The position numbers were made by a program, and so were the translations under genes. Below the pieces are notes generated by a model. The model searched no databases, was not told the DNA's origin, and saw nothing but the letters and a program-made list of their open reading frames with translations. This document shows, one piece after another, positions 20,789 through 31,210 of a stretch of 64,000 nt of DNA. Source of the DNA: Euglena gracilis (taxonomy: Eukaryota > Euglenida > Euglenophyceae > Euglenales); assembly GCA_039621445.1 (NCBI GenBank), contig CP154954.1, positions 23,014,954-23,078,953 on the forward strand. Reading direction: 5' to 3'. Every line of letters starts with the position of its first letter. Positions within the stretch are counted from its first letter, which is position 1.

Positions 20789-21560
20789 ATCCGGGTATGA
20801 CCAGGATAGGAGCCTCCCCCCCCCCTTCCACACCACTCCCTTCGGGTTTTCAGTGAATAAGACCAACCCCTCGTGCCTTTGGCACACCGAAAGTGGGTGG
20901 ACGGGAGACTTTCACAGAAAACTTGCCAGCCCGGTTTCCCACAGTGGGCTTTTTCACACCCCACCTAAGCCGCAACAGCTAATAGGTAACCGCGAGACGC
21001 GTCTAACGATTTGCGCGTTTTTGGGCTTTGGGTGGATGTCACTGTGCGGAAAGGAGAGACAGCAAATGGAGTAGTAGTTGACCCCACAGGGGAAGCGTCT
21101 GATATCCAGACTGGACCTGGGAATCAATGGTCCAGGAAGGACATCTGGCGTAGTCCTGGGAGGGGGATGTGTACCAGGCACGTGCCAGCTCTGTAGGATA
21201 TCTGCAGAGTGGGTTCTGTGACGATCGCACGACTCTGGAAACCACAGTTGGTAAGATCGTGGCAGACCCTTCTGGGATCTGCCCCTGGACACTTCAGCAC
21301 TTTTCTCTCCTTCCCCCACAGGTGGTAGTGTTTACTGTCAAGCTTCACAAGTTGCACCGTTGGTTTTGTCTGAGGGAAAAACACTCAAAACAACTGAACT
21401 TGAGTTCAGAGGAAACTTCTGCAGTCTTTGTCTTGTGCTTTGCATCTTGGGGAATTGGGAACAAAAGGGGAAAACCACTTTTTGTTACTCTAAAGACTTT
21501 TCCCAACCATAAGTAGGTTGCGCACCAAGGCGAAAGCGACAGGCTTTTTCAGAAAGTCTC
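20789..21560. other. No gene recognised
   Basis: Sequence between the end of the right arm and the C integrase fragment. Short frames on both strands lack recognisable motifs. It contains a small palindromic patch (CTATCCGGGTATGACCAGGATAG region, 20,789-20,812). Confidence 0.4.
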
Positions 21561-21572
21561 AAAAAGGGGAAA

Positions 21573-21845
21573 ATGGAAAGCTGTGGACGTACCCAAGTTT
21601 TTGTGCGGGGGTGTTCATTTTGTGGACATTCTTCCATTATATACCGGCCCAAAGGCAATGGTAGAGCAGAGGTAGCCTTGAATGCCGTCGTGAATATGCT
21701 TCCCCTTTCACTGGCTGACTCGCGCAGCAAGGGGATATCAGTTCTACCATGGTATTTGTTTTATATCAATACCCTACCAGGGTTGGTTTTGCTTCACTCG
21801 CCCTGTAAATTCATTTTCGGACGGGACCCTCCGGCCACGAACCAG
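21573..21845 (+). pseudogene. Family C integrase core fragment
   Basis: Carries the end of the catalytic core: IIYRPKGNGRAEVALNAV with the catalytic Glu, then NMLPLSLADSRS and a helix ending FGRDPP. It is cut at CCGGCCA by the LTR of element B. The matching second half of this break is at 18,028. No RT or protease of family C is present in the window. Confidence 0.75.
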
Positions 21846-22673
21846 TGAGAGCCAACACCCCCCCCCCTGGATGTCATTTCTCCCAGTTTCTGTTCCAAAA
21901 AAAGGGTTTTGGGGTGAAAATTGGCCTGTGGTTGCCTGAGTTGAGGAGTCCCACCCCCCTGCCCCTTTTCCCACAGGTGAGGTGGGGGGAAGACAAACCT
22001 CACCTTCTTCAATTGAGCTTTCTTGATTGATTTGTTGTCCTTCCATTTGCAATTCCAATTGTAAATCCAAGTTCAATGATTGAATGTAATTGGTTGTAGT
22101 TGACACAACAAATGCAATGGTGAAACAAGTGAAGAGGAAAACCCTGTGAAAGAAATATTATTTTGATGCCCCTGATGGGCAGTTAAATTTAGGACTGAGT
22201 GCGCTGATTCCTAAGCGCTGTCAAATCCCAAATCCTAGCCCATTGCATCAAAATCAACCAACCCAAGTCAAAATCAAGGTTTCCTCCCTTGATTTTGATA
22301 AATTATTCTGAATTCCATCATTATTGAGCTTTTCAAACCCCTGCAAAAACTCCAGGAACTCAGGCGCCAATCTCTTAAAATTCTGTTCCAAGCGCTTGCA
22401 AGCGCTCTCACCAAATCCAACATTTTTCCTTAAAACCAAAGGAAAAATGCGTAAAAAGCTTAACATTATGCTAAATAGACCCAAAATCACCCTTTGGGAG
22501 TACCTAGCATCACTCAACCTCTCTCCTTGCACAACCAAACCATGGGCGCCCTAGGAGAGGGAATTTTAATGGAAACCTTTAGAAAGCCTTAAAATTAGAG
22601 CTAAACCACCCTTAAAAAGGCCTTCTAAAAAGGAAAACTCCGCCGCCCGGCGGTCGACCTCAAAAGGTCGTCA
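21846..22673 (-). repeat. Element B 3' LTR
   Basis: 828 bp, direct repeat of 34,318-35,141. In sense orientation it starts TGACGACC right after a G-rich polypurine-like tract (GGGGGGAG) and ends GGCTCTCA, the TG...CA form of LTRs. The first 35 bp can form two small hairpins (GACC-TTTTGA-GGTC and CCGCCGGGCGGCGG). The two LTRs show only scattered differences by eye, so insertion is not very old. Confidence 0.85.
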
Positions 22674-23420
22674 CTCCCCCCGTTGCGACGAAAGTCGGGG
22701 GTTTCACCCCCCCTCCTTCTCGCTTTCCTTGGGATGGGGATGAAAGACACTTTGAATTTTTGCAACGCAATTGCCGCAACATTGTTCGGCAACGTGCATA
22801 GGTGGTGGCGTCACGGTGAGGAGGAATCTATAACCCATAGATCCCGTTCCACCACACCGAGCCCCCCCCCCCCCCACGGTTCTCACCACCGTGAAAGGAA
22901 ATGGGGCCTAACACCACTCAAAAAATATCCTTTCTTGAATGGATAAAAATCAGCCCCCCCCACGGTATTCCTAACCGTGAAGGGAATGGAGGGTCCATTA
23001 TCACCAAAAATCCTTTCGGTGATAGATGAAAATCAGCTCCCCCCCCGAGGGGAAGTCCTTTGGGAAAAGCTTCCCCCCCCGGCGAGAGGTGGGCTTGACT
23101 TGCCCCCCCCCCGAGGGGAAGGACTTGGGTAAAAGATTGCCCCCCCCCCGGGGAAGAGGTGGGCTTGACTTGACCCCCCCCCGAGGGGAAAGCCTTGGTC
23201 AAATCCCCCCCCGGGCAAAGGGAGGGCTTGGCTTGCCCCCCCCGGGAGGTTGGAAAAGGCAAATCACTTCATTTTTGGGAAATAATAACATAGCCCCCCC
23301 CCCCCCCAACCGATCAAGCCCACCGGGGTTTCGGGCCTCACTTGCGCAAAGGTGGGGGGGTACGATAAAAATAGCCAATCAAACCGATTGGAGAAAGTGA
23401 CCCCCCACCTCGAGTGCTAC
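22674..23420. repeat. C-tract/hairpin tandem array next to the polypurine tract of B
   Basis: At least eight C7-C13 runs (plus strand) spaced 30-70 bp apart. Each is followed by a short self-complementary block: CACGGTTCTCACCACCGTG, CACGGTATTCCTAACCGTG, or CCCCGAGGGG. AAGTCCTTTGGG/AAGGACTTGGG and GTGGGCTTGACTTG recur between 23,040 and 23,240. On the sense strand these are G8-G13 runs with strong G-quadruplex potential. No gene. Confidence 0.8.
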
Positions 23421-23554
23421 CGACCCGTGAGAGGGGAGAAATAAAAAATCACAGATTCCTCTTTCATGACTGTGGGCGCAACGGGGCACAGTGTCGTTCG
23501 AGTGTTGTCAGGTTACACCTTCGGCCTGTCCATCGCTCGTGGAAGCTTGATATT
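23421..23554. other. Short gap without gene
   Basis: Nothing recognised between the array and B ORF3. Confidence 0.4.
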
Positions 23555-24722
23555 TCAGACTTCGAATAATACTTGAGAATCCGTCTTCAACTCGTCCAAC
23601 TCAGAGTCCCGGCTCCAGGTTCCGTCCTGAGTAAGTACGAGGAGGCAGGAGGCAGGCAGTTGTATATACATCCCATTCCCCATATTTCCAATGCCATGCA
23701 AAGATATTAATACCACCAGGGGTAGGGCTGCGGTGGGGGGTATGGGTACGGTTGGGGGGGGGTACGGTGGTTGATGTGTGTGGCAGAAACGATTGCAGCT
23801 TGGGTGGTTTTGTTTCCACTGCACTCCTCCGTGCCCTTGCCGATCCCCTTGTAAGGTATGGGCTTGGGAGCCCAGGGACGGCGGGAGGCCGGAGGGGCTG
23901 TGGACTTGGAGGCGGGCTGAGCTGGGGGCTTGGGTTCGGGGTTGCTTTTGGGCTTCTTTGCTGAAGCCGGTGCACCTTCCGCCCTTCGCTTGGGAGGTGG
24001 GTGTGTGCGGTGGTACTGCCGCACAATTTCCTTCCCCGTTTCCACCTGGATTCCCCGATTGGCCTTGCCCTTGACTGGGCGTATGGGGCAATCCATCTTA
24101 CGGTGGCCCAGCTCGCCACAAAACCAGCAGGTGGCAGGGGGTAAATCCTCCTCCAACCGTCCTTTATTTACAAAAGGGTTCTGCTCGGCTGTACCGATGA
24201 GCAGACCGTGGCCCTTCCCTACCCTTCTCTCACTCCAAACCAGGAGTGAGATTAACAGATGTACCCGTTGAGGAAATCGGCCTCCTCCGACCACAGGAGG
24301 AGGTACCGTTCGCCTCGGAGTTCCTTCCATAATGCAACATGGACCCACACCATGTCCGCATTTGGGAAATGAACAAGCACATGGGACCTTTGTGCTTGCT
24401 CGAGGTAAAATCCTCGGACCCACCTCCAGTGGTTTTGCCACCGAGAACTTTCCCCCATCACTTCAATCCAATCGGGTACACGGGATGGGAACCAAACCGG
24501 CACCCATCCATTTATGTCCACATAAGCAAAACCATCCACATCGACAATTCGCTTGACGATGCGGCTTTTGCCTTTTGATGTTGGCAAACTCATCCCGCCC
24601 CCATCCGGGGTTGGATGAAATGGTAATTGCCCTTCTCCACCCATCAAAACAATAAAATACGGATCCCCGGCTAGTTCCTCCCTAGCCGTTCGGATGTCCG
24701 GATACAAACTTTCGATAACCAC
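23555..24722 (-). pseudogene. Element B ORF3 with CCHC zinc knuckle, frameshifted
   Basis: Coding in two main phases (24722-24252, then 24441-23707). The first part has GDPYFIVLMGGEG, then GWVPVWFPSRVPDWIEVMGE and HVLVHFPNADMVWVHVALW. The second has a zinc knuckle CWFCGELGHRKMDC (C-x2-C-x4-H-x4-C) and a Lys/Pro-rich tail. It lies after the chromodomain, where no Gag is expected, so it is a third ORF and not the main Gag. Nucleic-acid binding is inferred from the knuckle only. Confidence 0.55.
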
Positions 24723-25077
24723 TCCGCTCTCGGGGGTTCAGGGGCATATCGAAAAATAGCGTCCCAAGCTTCCGAAAATCCTTCGGTTGCTTGAACCCCA
24801 TCCAAACCCGGACAGGGTTGATGGATGAGTTCTGGAAATAAAAACTCAAAAATGACGAAGAAGCACTGCCCTCATCATTTGTCTGAAGTGCCTTTTACAG
24901 TTCTGGGGTGACCTCCTCCTCCTCCGAGGGTGCCGCCTCCTCCTCTGTGGGGTTTTCCGTTGGCACGTCCACCTGCATCTGTGAAGGGGCACGGAGTGGG
25001 ACCTCCCCCTCCCCAGGCAACCACTCCAGGCCCTTTTTCACCTCCCTTTCCCCCTTTTTTCAGGTTGCCGTTGTTTT
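24723..25077 (-). pseudogene. Decayed start of B ORF3
   Basis: Short open pieces in several phases (for example EGFSEAWDAIFRYAPEPP) precede the ORF3 frame, implying that ORF3 began near 24,900 or earlier and has lost its phase. Nothing else recognised. Confidence 0.35.
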
Positions 25078-28000
25078 TTAATCCTTAGAGACATCTAAAG
25101 GCAACCCTTTTCCCAGGCAATACGCTATTACGTCGCTATTGTACTCCTGGAGAAAATGTTCCACCGGTTCCCAATTCGCCTCCTCAAACCCTTGCCACTT
25201 CGTTAAGAAAAACATTTTTCCCTTAACGAACTTGTGGTTTAGGATTTTATCCACTAACCAGGTATCTGGGGCACCTTCCGCCTCAGGTGCCGTCCGCCGG
25301 TGGAAAAATAGGGGGATAGGCTTATCTGATGTGGGGTCCTCCACATACACCTTCAAAGCCTTCCTATGGGCCTTCATAATATAGCCCGGTTTAAGCTCAA
25401 TTAGGTAGGAGTGAATTCCCTCCCTTGCAGTAACCTTGCAAGGGCCCAACCAAAGGGAATCCAATTTTGTGCCACTATCGGGGGGTCTCAGGTACCACAC
25501 CAGATTTCGCACCTCCAATGGCCCCCAACCGTCTAAACCACGGTTGGCCCGAGCACATTGCTTGGCATGCAAATTATTCATTTTGCCAGCCACTACCAAA
25601 TCAATTTCTCTTTGCCGAGAGAAAAATGATCTGGCATCTTCACAATCCCTTAACGGTTCATAAGGTAAACCACCCAGTGAACGGTGCCGACCGAACAAGA
25701 TTTGAAATGGGCTTAGGCCACTCTCCCCCGGCGTATCATGGATACGGTCTAGTGCTTGGGGGAGGGCTTCAACCCATTTCAACTTGTCCTCAACCTGAAT
25801 TTTCATAAGCCGTTCCATTATTTGTTGCGCAGCCCTCTCCGCCCTACCATTCGCCTGGTGATGGTAGGCCTGGGAGCAGGCTTGCCTAATTCCCATCAAG
25901 GCACACATTGTCTGCCACCAACCGGAGACAAAATGTGAGCCTAGATCGGAAGTAATAATGGAAGGGAGGCCAAAAGGTCGCCAAGCATGCAACAGCATTT
26001 GCTTGGCTGCCTTGGCTCCCGTAAATCCTTTTGCTAGGTGGGGGATCGCCACTATCCAACCGGAGTGACGATCCACACACACAAGCATGCAGTCGTAAGA
26101 ATTACCTTCCCACTGCACGAGGGGCATGCTGAACATATCAAGGGCCACCGAATACATTACGGCTGGGGGTATGGGTGTAGATTCCACTAAACCCTTGAGA
26201 CTCGCCGGCCTTCGGCACGCTTGGCAAGTCCCACAAAGGCCCATGACTCCTTTAGCAACATCTCGAGCGAGTGAGTGATCAGCCCAATCATACCTAAGGG
26301 ACATGCATTCCCATAGCCTTGGGAATCCCACATGCCCTTGGTATGAGTGGTGATCCCGAATGAGCTTTTCTTGGAGAGATTTGGGCACACAAATCCTCTC
26401 CTTGAAAAACATTTTGTCACCAAAAACCTTGACATTTTCAGGCCACGGCACCTTTGAATCCTGGGTAGCCTGAAAAATTGGTGACCAACGGGGACATTTT
26501 AAATATTCCTCCTTCCACGATAAATCCCACACAGAACCAGGGGGGATGGGTGAGGAATCGGTTGTAGAAGTGGCTCCCCCCCCCTCACCACTCAAACCAC
26601 CCGAAGACAACACAGGTGATTCTCGGTCTGCCCCAGGTACCTCAGTGGTAGCCGCGGCAGCAGGTGCAGGGGTTGGCATTGTTGGCGAAGCTGGTATAGA
26701 AGTGGGTGTCAATGGAAAATACTCTCCCCTTGGCTCTTGGACCTCCTCCAGAAGATTTGTTTCATTCCCTAACTCGTCAACCCGAGTTAAGAATGAAACA
26801 TGTTTTCCCTTTTCTCCCTTGGGGGTGGAGGTTGCACCCAAAACCTGGGGTTTTGTTCCTCCAAGTGGTTCTGACTTCCTATCCCCCGGTCGTGTGCACC
26901 GTCCACCCGCGTCCCCGGACCCCGTGGTAGCACCACCCCGTGTGGTGACTCCACGAATGTATGCGTTGGCTGTGGTTGGTTGGTCCACCAACCGTAGCCA
27001 CATACATTCGGCTTCCTCCATTTTTTCTGTTTGAATGACTTCCCTCATTTCCTCGGTGTCAAGGGCTGACCCATGCCTTGAAATGTCCTTCAAGGCTTGG
27101 GAGGCCGGGTAAGCCCATCTTGACAAAAAATCGGCCATGGTATTCTCCCGCCCCGGGATATACCCAACCGACAGGTCAAATTTTGATAAAACCCGATGCC
27201 ACCTAGCCCTTCTCCCAATGGGACCACTTGGCGTGTCTGGAACCTCTCTAGCCCAAGATTCTAGAGCCTTGTGGTCCGTGAGAACCAGGACGGGCTGCAG
27301 CCCAATCCATGATTTCCACTTTTGTAAGGCTAGGATTATGGCATAAGTCTCCTGTTCCCTAGGTACCCAGTTTCTTTGGCTGCCCGTTAGCTTCCTACTC
27401 ATGAAGGCGACAGGCACAGTACGCTTGGTCCGTACGTCTTCAGGAGTAGGAGCCCTGTCCTCCCCAACCAATTGTTCAAGGGTGGCACCAACCGCATACT
27501 GGCTGGCATCCACTCTTAAAACAAATGGTTTGTCTGGCTTAACGCGTTGTAAAATTAATTCACTGCACAACAGTGCTTTAATGTTTTCAAATGCCTCAAT
27601 GTCGGATGGTTCCCAAGAAATCCTTTTCTTGGAACCTTTCTTGCCGTCCACTCGTGAAACTTTGAGCTTATCCTGAAGGCAAGCGACAATGTGGGCATAA
27701 TCCTTCACATAGGAGCTGTAATAATTTGTGAACCCGAAAAAGGCACGTAGACCCGTGATTGTTTGGGGTAGCTCCCATTTTTCAATGGCCATTAGCTTTC
27801 CAGGGGATGGTTTTCTCGCCCCACCACCCAGAACATGGCCACAAAACTCAACTTGTTTTACGAAAAGGTGACATTTTCTTTTGTCGGCTACAAAGCTGTC
27901 TTTTCGTAAAACTTCAAGGACTCTTCGCAAATCCTTGTCATGTGCTGCGAGTAAATCCTCACCAGGACCCAGTCGAGTTCCAATCAAAATGTCGTCGATG

Positions 28001-29148
28001 TAAGGATCAGCCACGTCCCCCACCGGGAAGAGGCGATCCTCCATCATTTGCTGAAATTGCTGGCTTGCGTTTGTTAGACCCATCACATTAACCTTCCACT
28101 GAAAAAGACCGAGGGGGGTACTGCAACATGTGATGGGCCGGCTTTCCGGGTCCAACGGCTGTTGGTGGAAAGCCTGCCGTAAATCCAAGATGGAAAACAT
28201 CATGTTTCCACCTTGTTTTACCAGGAGGTGTTCAATTACGGGAAGGGGGTAGGACACACTCCTAGTTTGACTGTTAGGCCCCCGCATGTCTACCACTCCC
28301 CTCCGTTCACCTCCTTTTTTCGGCACTACAAATGTTACGGACAGCCATTCCGAAACTGTTCCCTTGGGTAATCGCTCAACAAATTTCCGGTCCCACCATT
28401 CCTGTGTGACCTTTTTGTGAGCTTCAAATCTTTCACCGTGTAAGACAAAGGGTCTTTGCCTTGTGGGTACAGCCCCCTCCTTCAGAGGAATCTGGGCGTA
28501 ACCATAAGGTCCCCGTACGGGAGGGTCAGGGGGTACCTCCGTACCCAACACTTCCCCTTCATAATCCTGAAAAATTTTATCCCGAAATGCTGGCACCCTG
28601 GGGTCTTCCTTCTCACCCGAGTCGCGAGCCTCGATTATGGCATTTACTGCTTTGTCCTCGGCTGGCGATTCGGTGAGATGCTTGGCTATGGTATGCAATT
28701 CCTTCTTGCCAAGTAATTTTGGTTGCGTATCAAAGCCTTGCAAGGGTAGGTGCAAATTCATTTTTTGCAGGTCCAACCACACCTTTTCATTTTCAAGGGA
28801 CTCCGTGGTTGGTGCGTTTTCAGGGGATTCTCCGAAGTCAGAAACCACAACCCCAATTCTTTTTTGTGAATTGTGTTTTTTCTTCCCCTTATGGTATTTC
28901 CTTTTCCGATTTCTTGTATCCCACCCGTACAAGAAAGTCAGATTAGGGTTGTCAAAAACCGAGGCCTTATGGTGTGGGAACACACCCAAACCATGTTCGG
29001 CTAACCATGGAAATGATAATATAGCATCTACCTCAGTATCTGCGAGGTAAAATTCCCCTTCGCGGTACAAGGCCTGGGTCCCCGCCTGCCCCGTGCCCCT
29101 GCGTTGAAAAACCAACTCCAACTTAATACTGGTCGCCCCCCAAAACAC
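25078..29148 (-). CDS. Element B Pol: PR end, RT, RNase H, integrase, chromodomain
   Basis: 1,356 codons without a stop. Residues 1-60 are the protease second lobe (DAILSFPWLAEHGL). RT palm: Asp322 in SILDLRQAFHQ and the YIDD box at 383-386; connection LRAFFGFTNYYSSYV. RNase H: Asp547, Glu600 (REQETYA) and Asp625 (VLTDHKALE). A linker of about 200 residues follows. Integrase zinc finger: H934-x4-H939 ... C975-x2-C978. Catalytic core: Asp1004, Asp1068 and Glu1104, spacing 35. Then GPCKV C-terminal domain, and a chromodomain at about 1,300-1,350 (FFLTKWQGFEEANWEP). All catalytic residues are present. Protease is completed by the adjoining frame at 29,123-29,479. Stop TAA at 25,078, with TGA a few codons later. 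Confidence 0.95.
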   Translation of the reverse strand: MFWGATSIKLELVFQRRGTGQAGTQALYREGEFYLADTEVDAILSFPWLAEHGLGVFPHHKASVFDNPNLTFLYGWDTRNRKRKYHKGKKKHNSQKRIGVVVSDFGESPENAPTTESLENEKVWLDLQKMNLHLPLQGFDTQPKLLGKKELHTIAKHLTESPAEDKAVNAIIEARDSGEKEDPRVPAFRDKIFQDYEGEVLGTEVPPDPPVRGPYGYAQIPLKEGAVPTRQRPFVLHGERFEAHKKVTQEWWDRKFVERLPKGTVSEWLSVTFVVPKKGGERRGVVDMRGPNSQTRSVSYPLPVIEHLLVKQGGNMMFSILDLRQAFHQQPLDPESRPITCCSTPLGLFQWKVNVMGLTNASQQFQQMMEDRLFPVGDVADPYIDDILIGTRLGPGEDLLAAHDKDLRRVLEVLRKDSFVADKRKCHLFVKQVEFCGHVLGGGARKPSPGKLMAIEKWELPQTITGLRAFFGFTNYYSSYVKDYAHIVACLQDKLKVSRVDGKKGSKKRISWEPSDIEAFENIKALLCSELILQRVKPDKPFVLRVDASQYAVGATLEQLVGEDRAPTPEDVRTKRTVPVAFMSRKLTGSQRNWVPREQETYAIILALQKWKSWIGLQPVLVLTDHKALESWAREVPDTPSGPIGRRARWHRVLSKFDLSVGYIPGRENTMADFLSRWAYPASQALKDISRHGSALDTEEMREVIQTEKMEEAECMWLRLVDQPTTANAYIRGVTTRGGATTGSGDAGGRCTRPGDRKSEPLGGTKPQVLGATSTPKGEKGKHVSFLTRVDELGNETNLLEEVQEPRGEYFPLTPTSIPASPTMPTPAPAAAATTEVPGADRESPVLSSGGLSGEGGGATSTTDSSPIPPGSVWDLSWKEEYLKCPRWSPIFQATQDSKVPWPENVKVFGDKMFFKERICVPKSLQEKLIRDHHSYQGHVGFPRLWECMSLRYDWADHSLARDVAKGVMGLCGTCQACRRPASLKGLVESTPIPPAVMYSVALDMFSMPLVQWEGNSYDCMLVCVDRHSGWIVAIPHLAKGFTGAKAAKQMLLHAWRPFGLPSIITSDLGSHFVSGWWQTMCALMGIRQACSQAYHHQANGRAERAAQQIMERLMKIQVEDKLKWVEALPQALDRIHDTPGESGLSPFQILFGRHRSLGGLPYEPLRDCEDARSFFSRQREIDLVVAGKMNNLHAKQCARANRGLDGWGPLEVRNLVWYLRPPDSGTKLDSLWLGPCKVTAREGIHSYLIELKPGYIMKAHRKALKVYVEDPTSDKPIPLFFHRRTAPEAEGAPDTWLVDKILNHKFVKGKMFFLTKWQGFEEANWEPVEHFLQEYNSDVIAYCLGKGLPLDVSKD

Positions 29149-29479
29149 ATTGGCCGTTGGCAGCCACCAGCCGAATAGGCATTCGTGGTGACCTGGCCAA
29201 ATGTTTTGGAACGATGGACCTTTTGCCCAGGTTCACCTGGGCTCCCGTGTCCACCAAAACTTTGAGCTGCTTGGTATCTCCGTTAGGGAGATACGTCTGT
29301 GATGACATCAAAAGTTGCAGCTCGTTTTCAATGGGCAACACCTGATTAACCTTCAATGTGTTGGCCAAATGACAGCAACGGTCTGGAATTTCCCATTCCT
29401 CAAAATGCTGGGAATTTTGGGAAGTTTCTTTGGGCTGCCGCCCCAGAAAATCCCTAGCACTTAGGAGATAATCAATCAC
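29123..29479 (-). pseudogene. Element B protease N-terminal half (and end of methyltransferase)
   Basis: Contains the retropepsin active site VLVDTGAQVNLG and IRLVAANGQCVLGG. The first codons belong to the methyltransferase C-terminus (motif X-like, SPLVIDYLL), which reads in this phase. The frame breaks at a G6 run (29,136-29,141), after which the protease continues in the Pol frame. An indel in the run explains the break. Confidence 0.75.
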
Positions 29480-30213
29480 CAGGGGGGAATTCTTCCTTTT
29501 AGTCGGGGAGTAAACTTCATTTTTCTGCCCCCCAACAATTCACGGTGCCGGAACTGCCCATTGTCCCCCATAATCAGGTCAGGACACGATTCGCCATCGC
29601 ACAACACCGACCGTTGTTGTGAAATGGCTGGGCAGCACCAGAAACGTGTGGGCTTTTTATAACCCCAATCCGAAAACTGACAATAATCAATGTCGATATA
29701 GGGCAGGTTTTTCACCACCTCCCTATTTCGCAAAAGACCAGTGCGGGGGTTCTCCAACCACCACAACTTTGGCTGAAAATAATTTATAATTTCCAGGGCT
29801 TTCTCCACCAGGGCATCCGCCTGGGAGAAATCCTTCGGCCTGGGGTTATAGGCTGTGGAATAAACATTACAGGGGGGACTAGCGGCAATAACCACAAAAA
29901 ATCCAACCGGGTATCGCCTGTAGTCCCAGGTCAAAATGTCTGTGTGGGGGTGGAAGTCCGTCCTGGGGGCATTTTCAATTGACAAAACTTCATACCACCG
30001 TTCTGCCAACCGCCTCCCTACTGAACCCGTGCCAGCGAATAAGTCTAATGCCTGAGGTCGCTGGACTGATGGTAGGGGGTTGGGCTGTGGCAGGTTTGAA
30101 TGCAAAACAGGAACCCTTGAACATTTTCCTTCCCTCCAGGAGTATCGGGTCCGATTCAAAAATCTGGGGGGCTGATCCAAAGAATGTGTTTTACCACACC
30201 CTGAATCAGCCAT
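29476..30213 (-). pseudogene. Element B C5 cytosine DNA methyltransferase
   Basis: ATG at 30,213. Motif I is well kept (Asp57-LFAGTGS), acidic motif II Glu80, motif IV ASPPCNVYS with the catalytic Cys115, motif VI Glu154-Asn155-Pro156 in WWLENPRTG, then YKKPTRFW at 185-192. After GELLGG-like residues the frame slips at a G6 run (29,528-29,533), so this frame ends at a TGA without motif X. Motif X-like sequence is found in the phase used by the protease. Upstream the frame is open up to a single TAG (30,328), so the domain was part of a Gag-MTase-PR-Pol chain. It would methylate cytosine in DNA if restored; target unknown. Confidence 0.8.
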
Positions 30214-30269
30214 AAAATCATGTACAGCCCAGTTTTTTGAATCAGAAATATTTACACCGTTTTCCTCAC

Positions 30270-30330
30270 AGGGGGGAGAGACACGGCCATGGGCAGCCCC
30301 CCCTTTCTCAAACTGCCCCTGGCCCCCCTA
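30270..30330 (-). promoter_or_regulatory. Candidate UAG read-through signal with H-type pseudoknot
   Basis: The TAG (30,330-30,328) ending the Gag frame is followed by a 9-nt spacer. Then comes stem 1 (GGGCAG 30,318-30,313 with CTGCCC 30,296-30,291). Stem 2 joins the loop AGGGGGG (30,304-30,298) with CCCCCCT (30,276-30,270). The frame continues open into the methyltransferase. The geometry is that of gammaretroviral gag-UAG-pol read-through elements. Alternative: a chance CAG-to-TAG change in GC-rich sequence. Confidence 0.45.
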
Positions 30331-31210
30331 TTGGGCCCCAGGGGGAGAAGAGGTGGGCCCACCCTCCTTTGACCATGCACCCCCCTTGCCTGAGGAATTT
30401 CGCTGAGTGGCTGGCTGCCCTTTACCCTTGGGCTGCCCCTTGCCTTTTCCATTATTTTGCCAAAATTCCTTAGATTTAGCAAGGGCCTCACTCAGCGGTT
30501 TATCACACTCATAAAAATAATGTCCACACTCCCCACAGTTGAAGCATGGATACAAGGACCTGCCCATACCCGATGCCTGCGGGGTCCAGGTCTGCCCCCC
30601 CTTGCCTTGCCGGGCTGGGGGTGCTGGACTTTGGGTTCGCGACCATGGAACTGCTGCTGATCGCGAAGACGAAGAAGGGGACCTGCCCCGTGGGGCTGGC
30701 TGGGCTGCCCCCTTATCGCCCTTCGCAGCTGGCTGTGGGGCAGACTTTGAGGTGTGACCCTGCCCCCCAGCTGCTGGTGCTGAAACAGATGTTCGGGACA
30801 CCGGGGGGGTCTGGCCTTTCTCCAACGCCTGTATTTTCCCCGAGCCTTTTGTTGTCGATTTGCTGAATAATCTGGGAAAATGGTGCTGATTCAAAGCCAA
30901 ATCCTGCTTCTCCCGAAGAGCTAACTTGCCCTCGGCAAAAGCAAACATTTCCTCAACAGTCATTAGTTGTTCCACCAATTCGGCGTTGAGGAAATTTTCC
31001 ATTCCCTGCAATTTCCTTCCATTTACGGCTGTTAATTTCAGTGCCTCCTCCGAAGAAACTGAAATAAAAAGGCAAATGGCACCAGGGCTTTTGATAACCA
31101 CTTTCCGTGGATCAATCCCCCCAGTGATCTGGCTCACACTCCTTTTAATCCCATCCACCGTGGGATTTGGTATCCCTGTGAGCCTGACAATGGGTTGTTT
31201 TTCCGGGCTC
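30328..31210 (-). pseudogene. Element B Gag, C-terminal part: RRM and CCHC zinc knuckle
   Basis: An RRM fold occupies about 31,195-30,990. It comprises PIVRLTGIP (RNP2-like), helix VDGIKRSVSQI, PRKVVIKS, GAICLFISVS (RNP1-like), helix SEEALKLTAV and NGRKLQG. A Ser/Pro/Gly linker follows, then one zinc knuckle CFNCGECGHYFYEC at 30,546-30,505 (C-x2-C-x4-H-x4-C), typical of nucleocapsid. The phase changes from the capsid frame at a T5/A5 run (31,198-31,202). A Gln/Gly/Lys-rich end runs to the TAG. Confidence 0.75.

Noticed and set aside
29476-29495. Programmed -1 frameshift at a C6 run just before the methyltransferase stop
   Set aside because: The motif X-like end of the methyltransferase already reads in the protease phase upstream of this run, so the slip lies earlier, at the G6 run 29,528-29,533.
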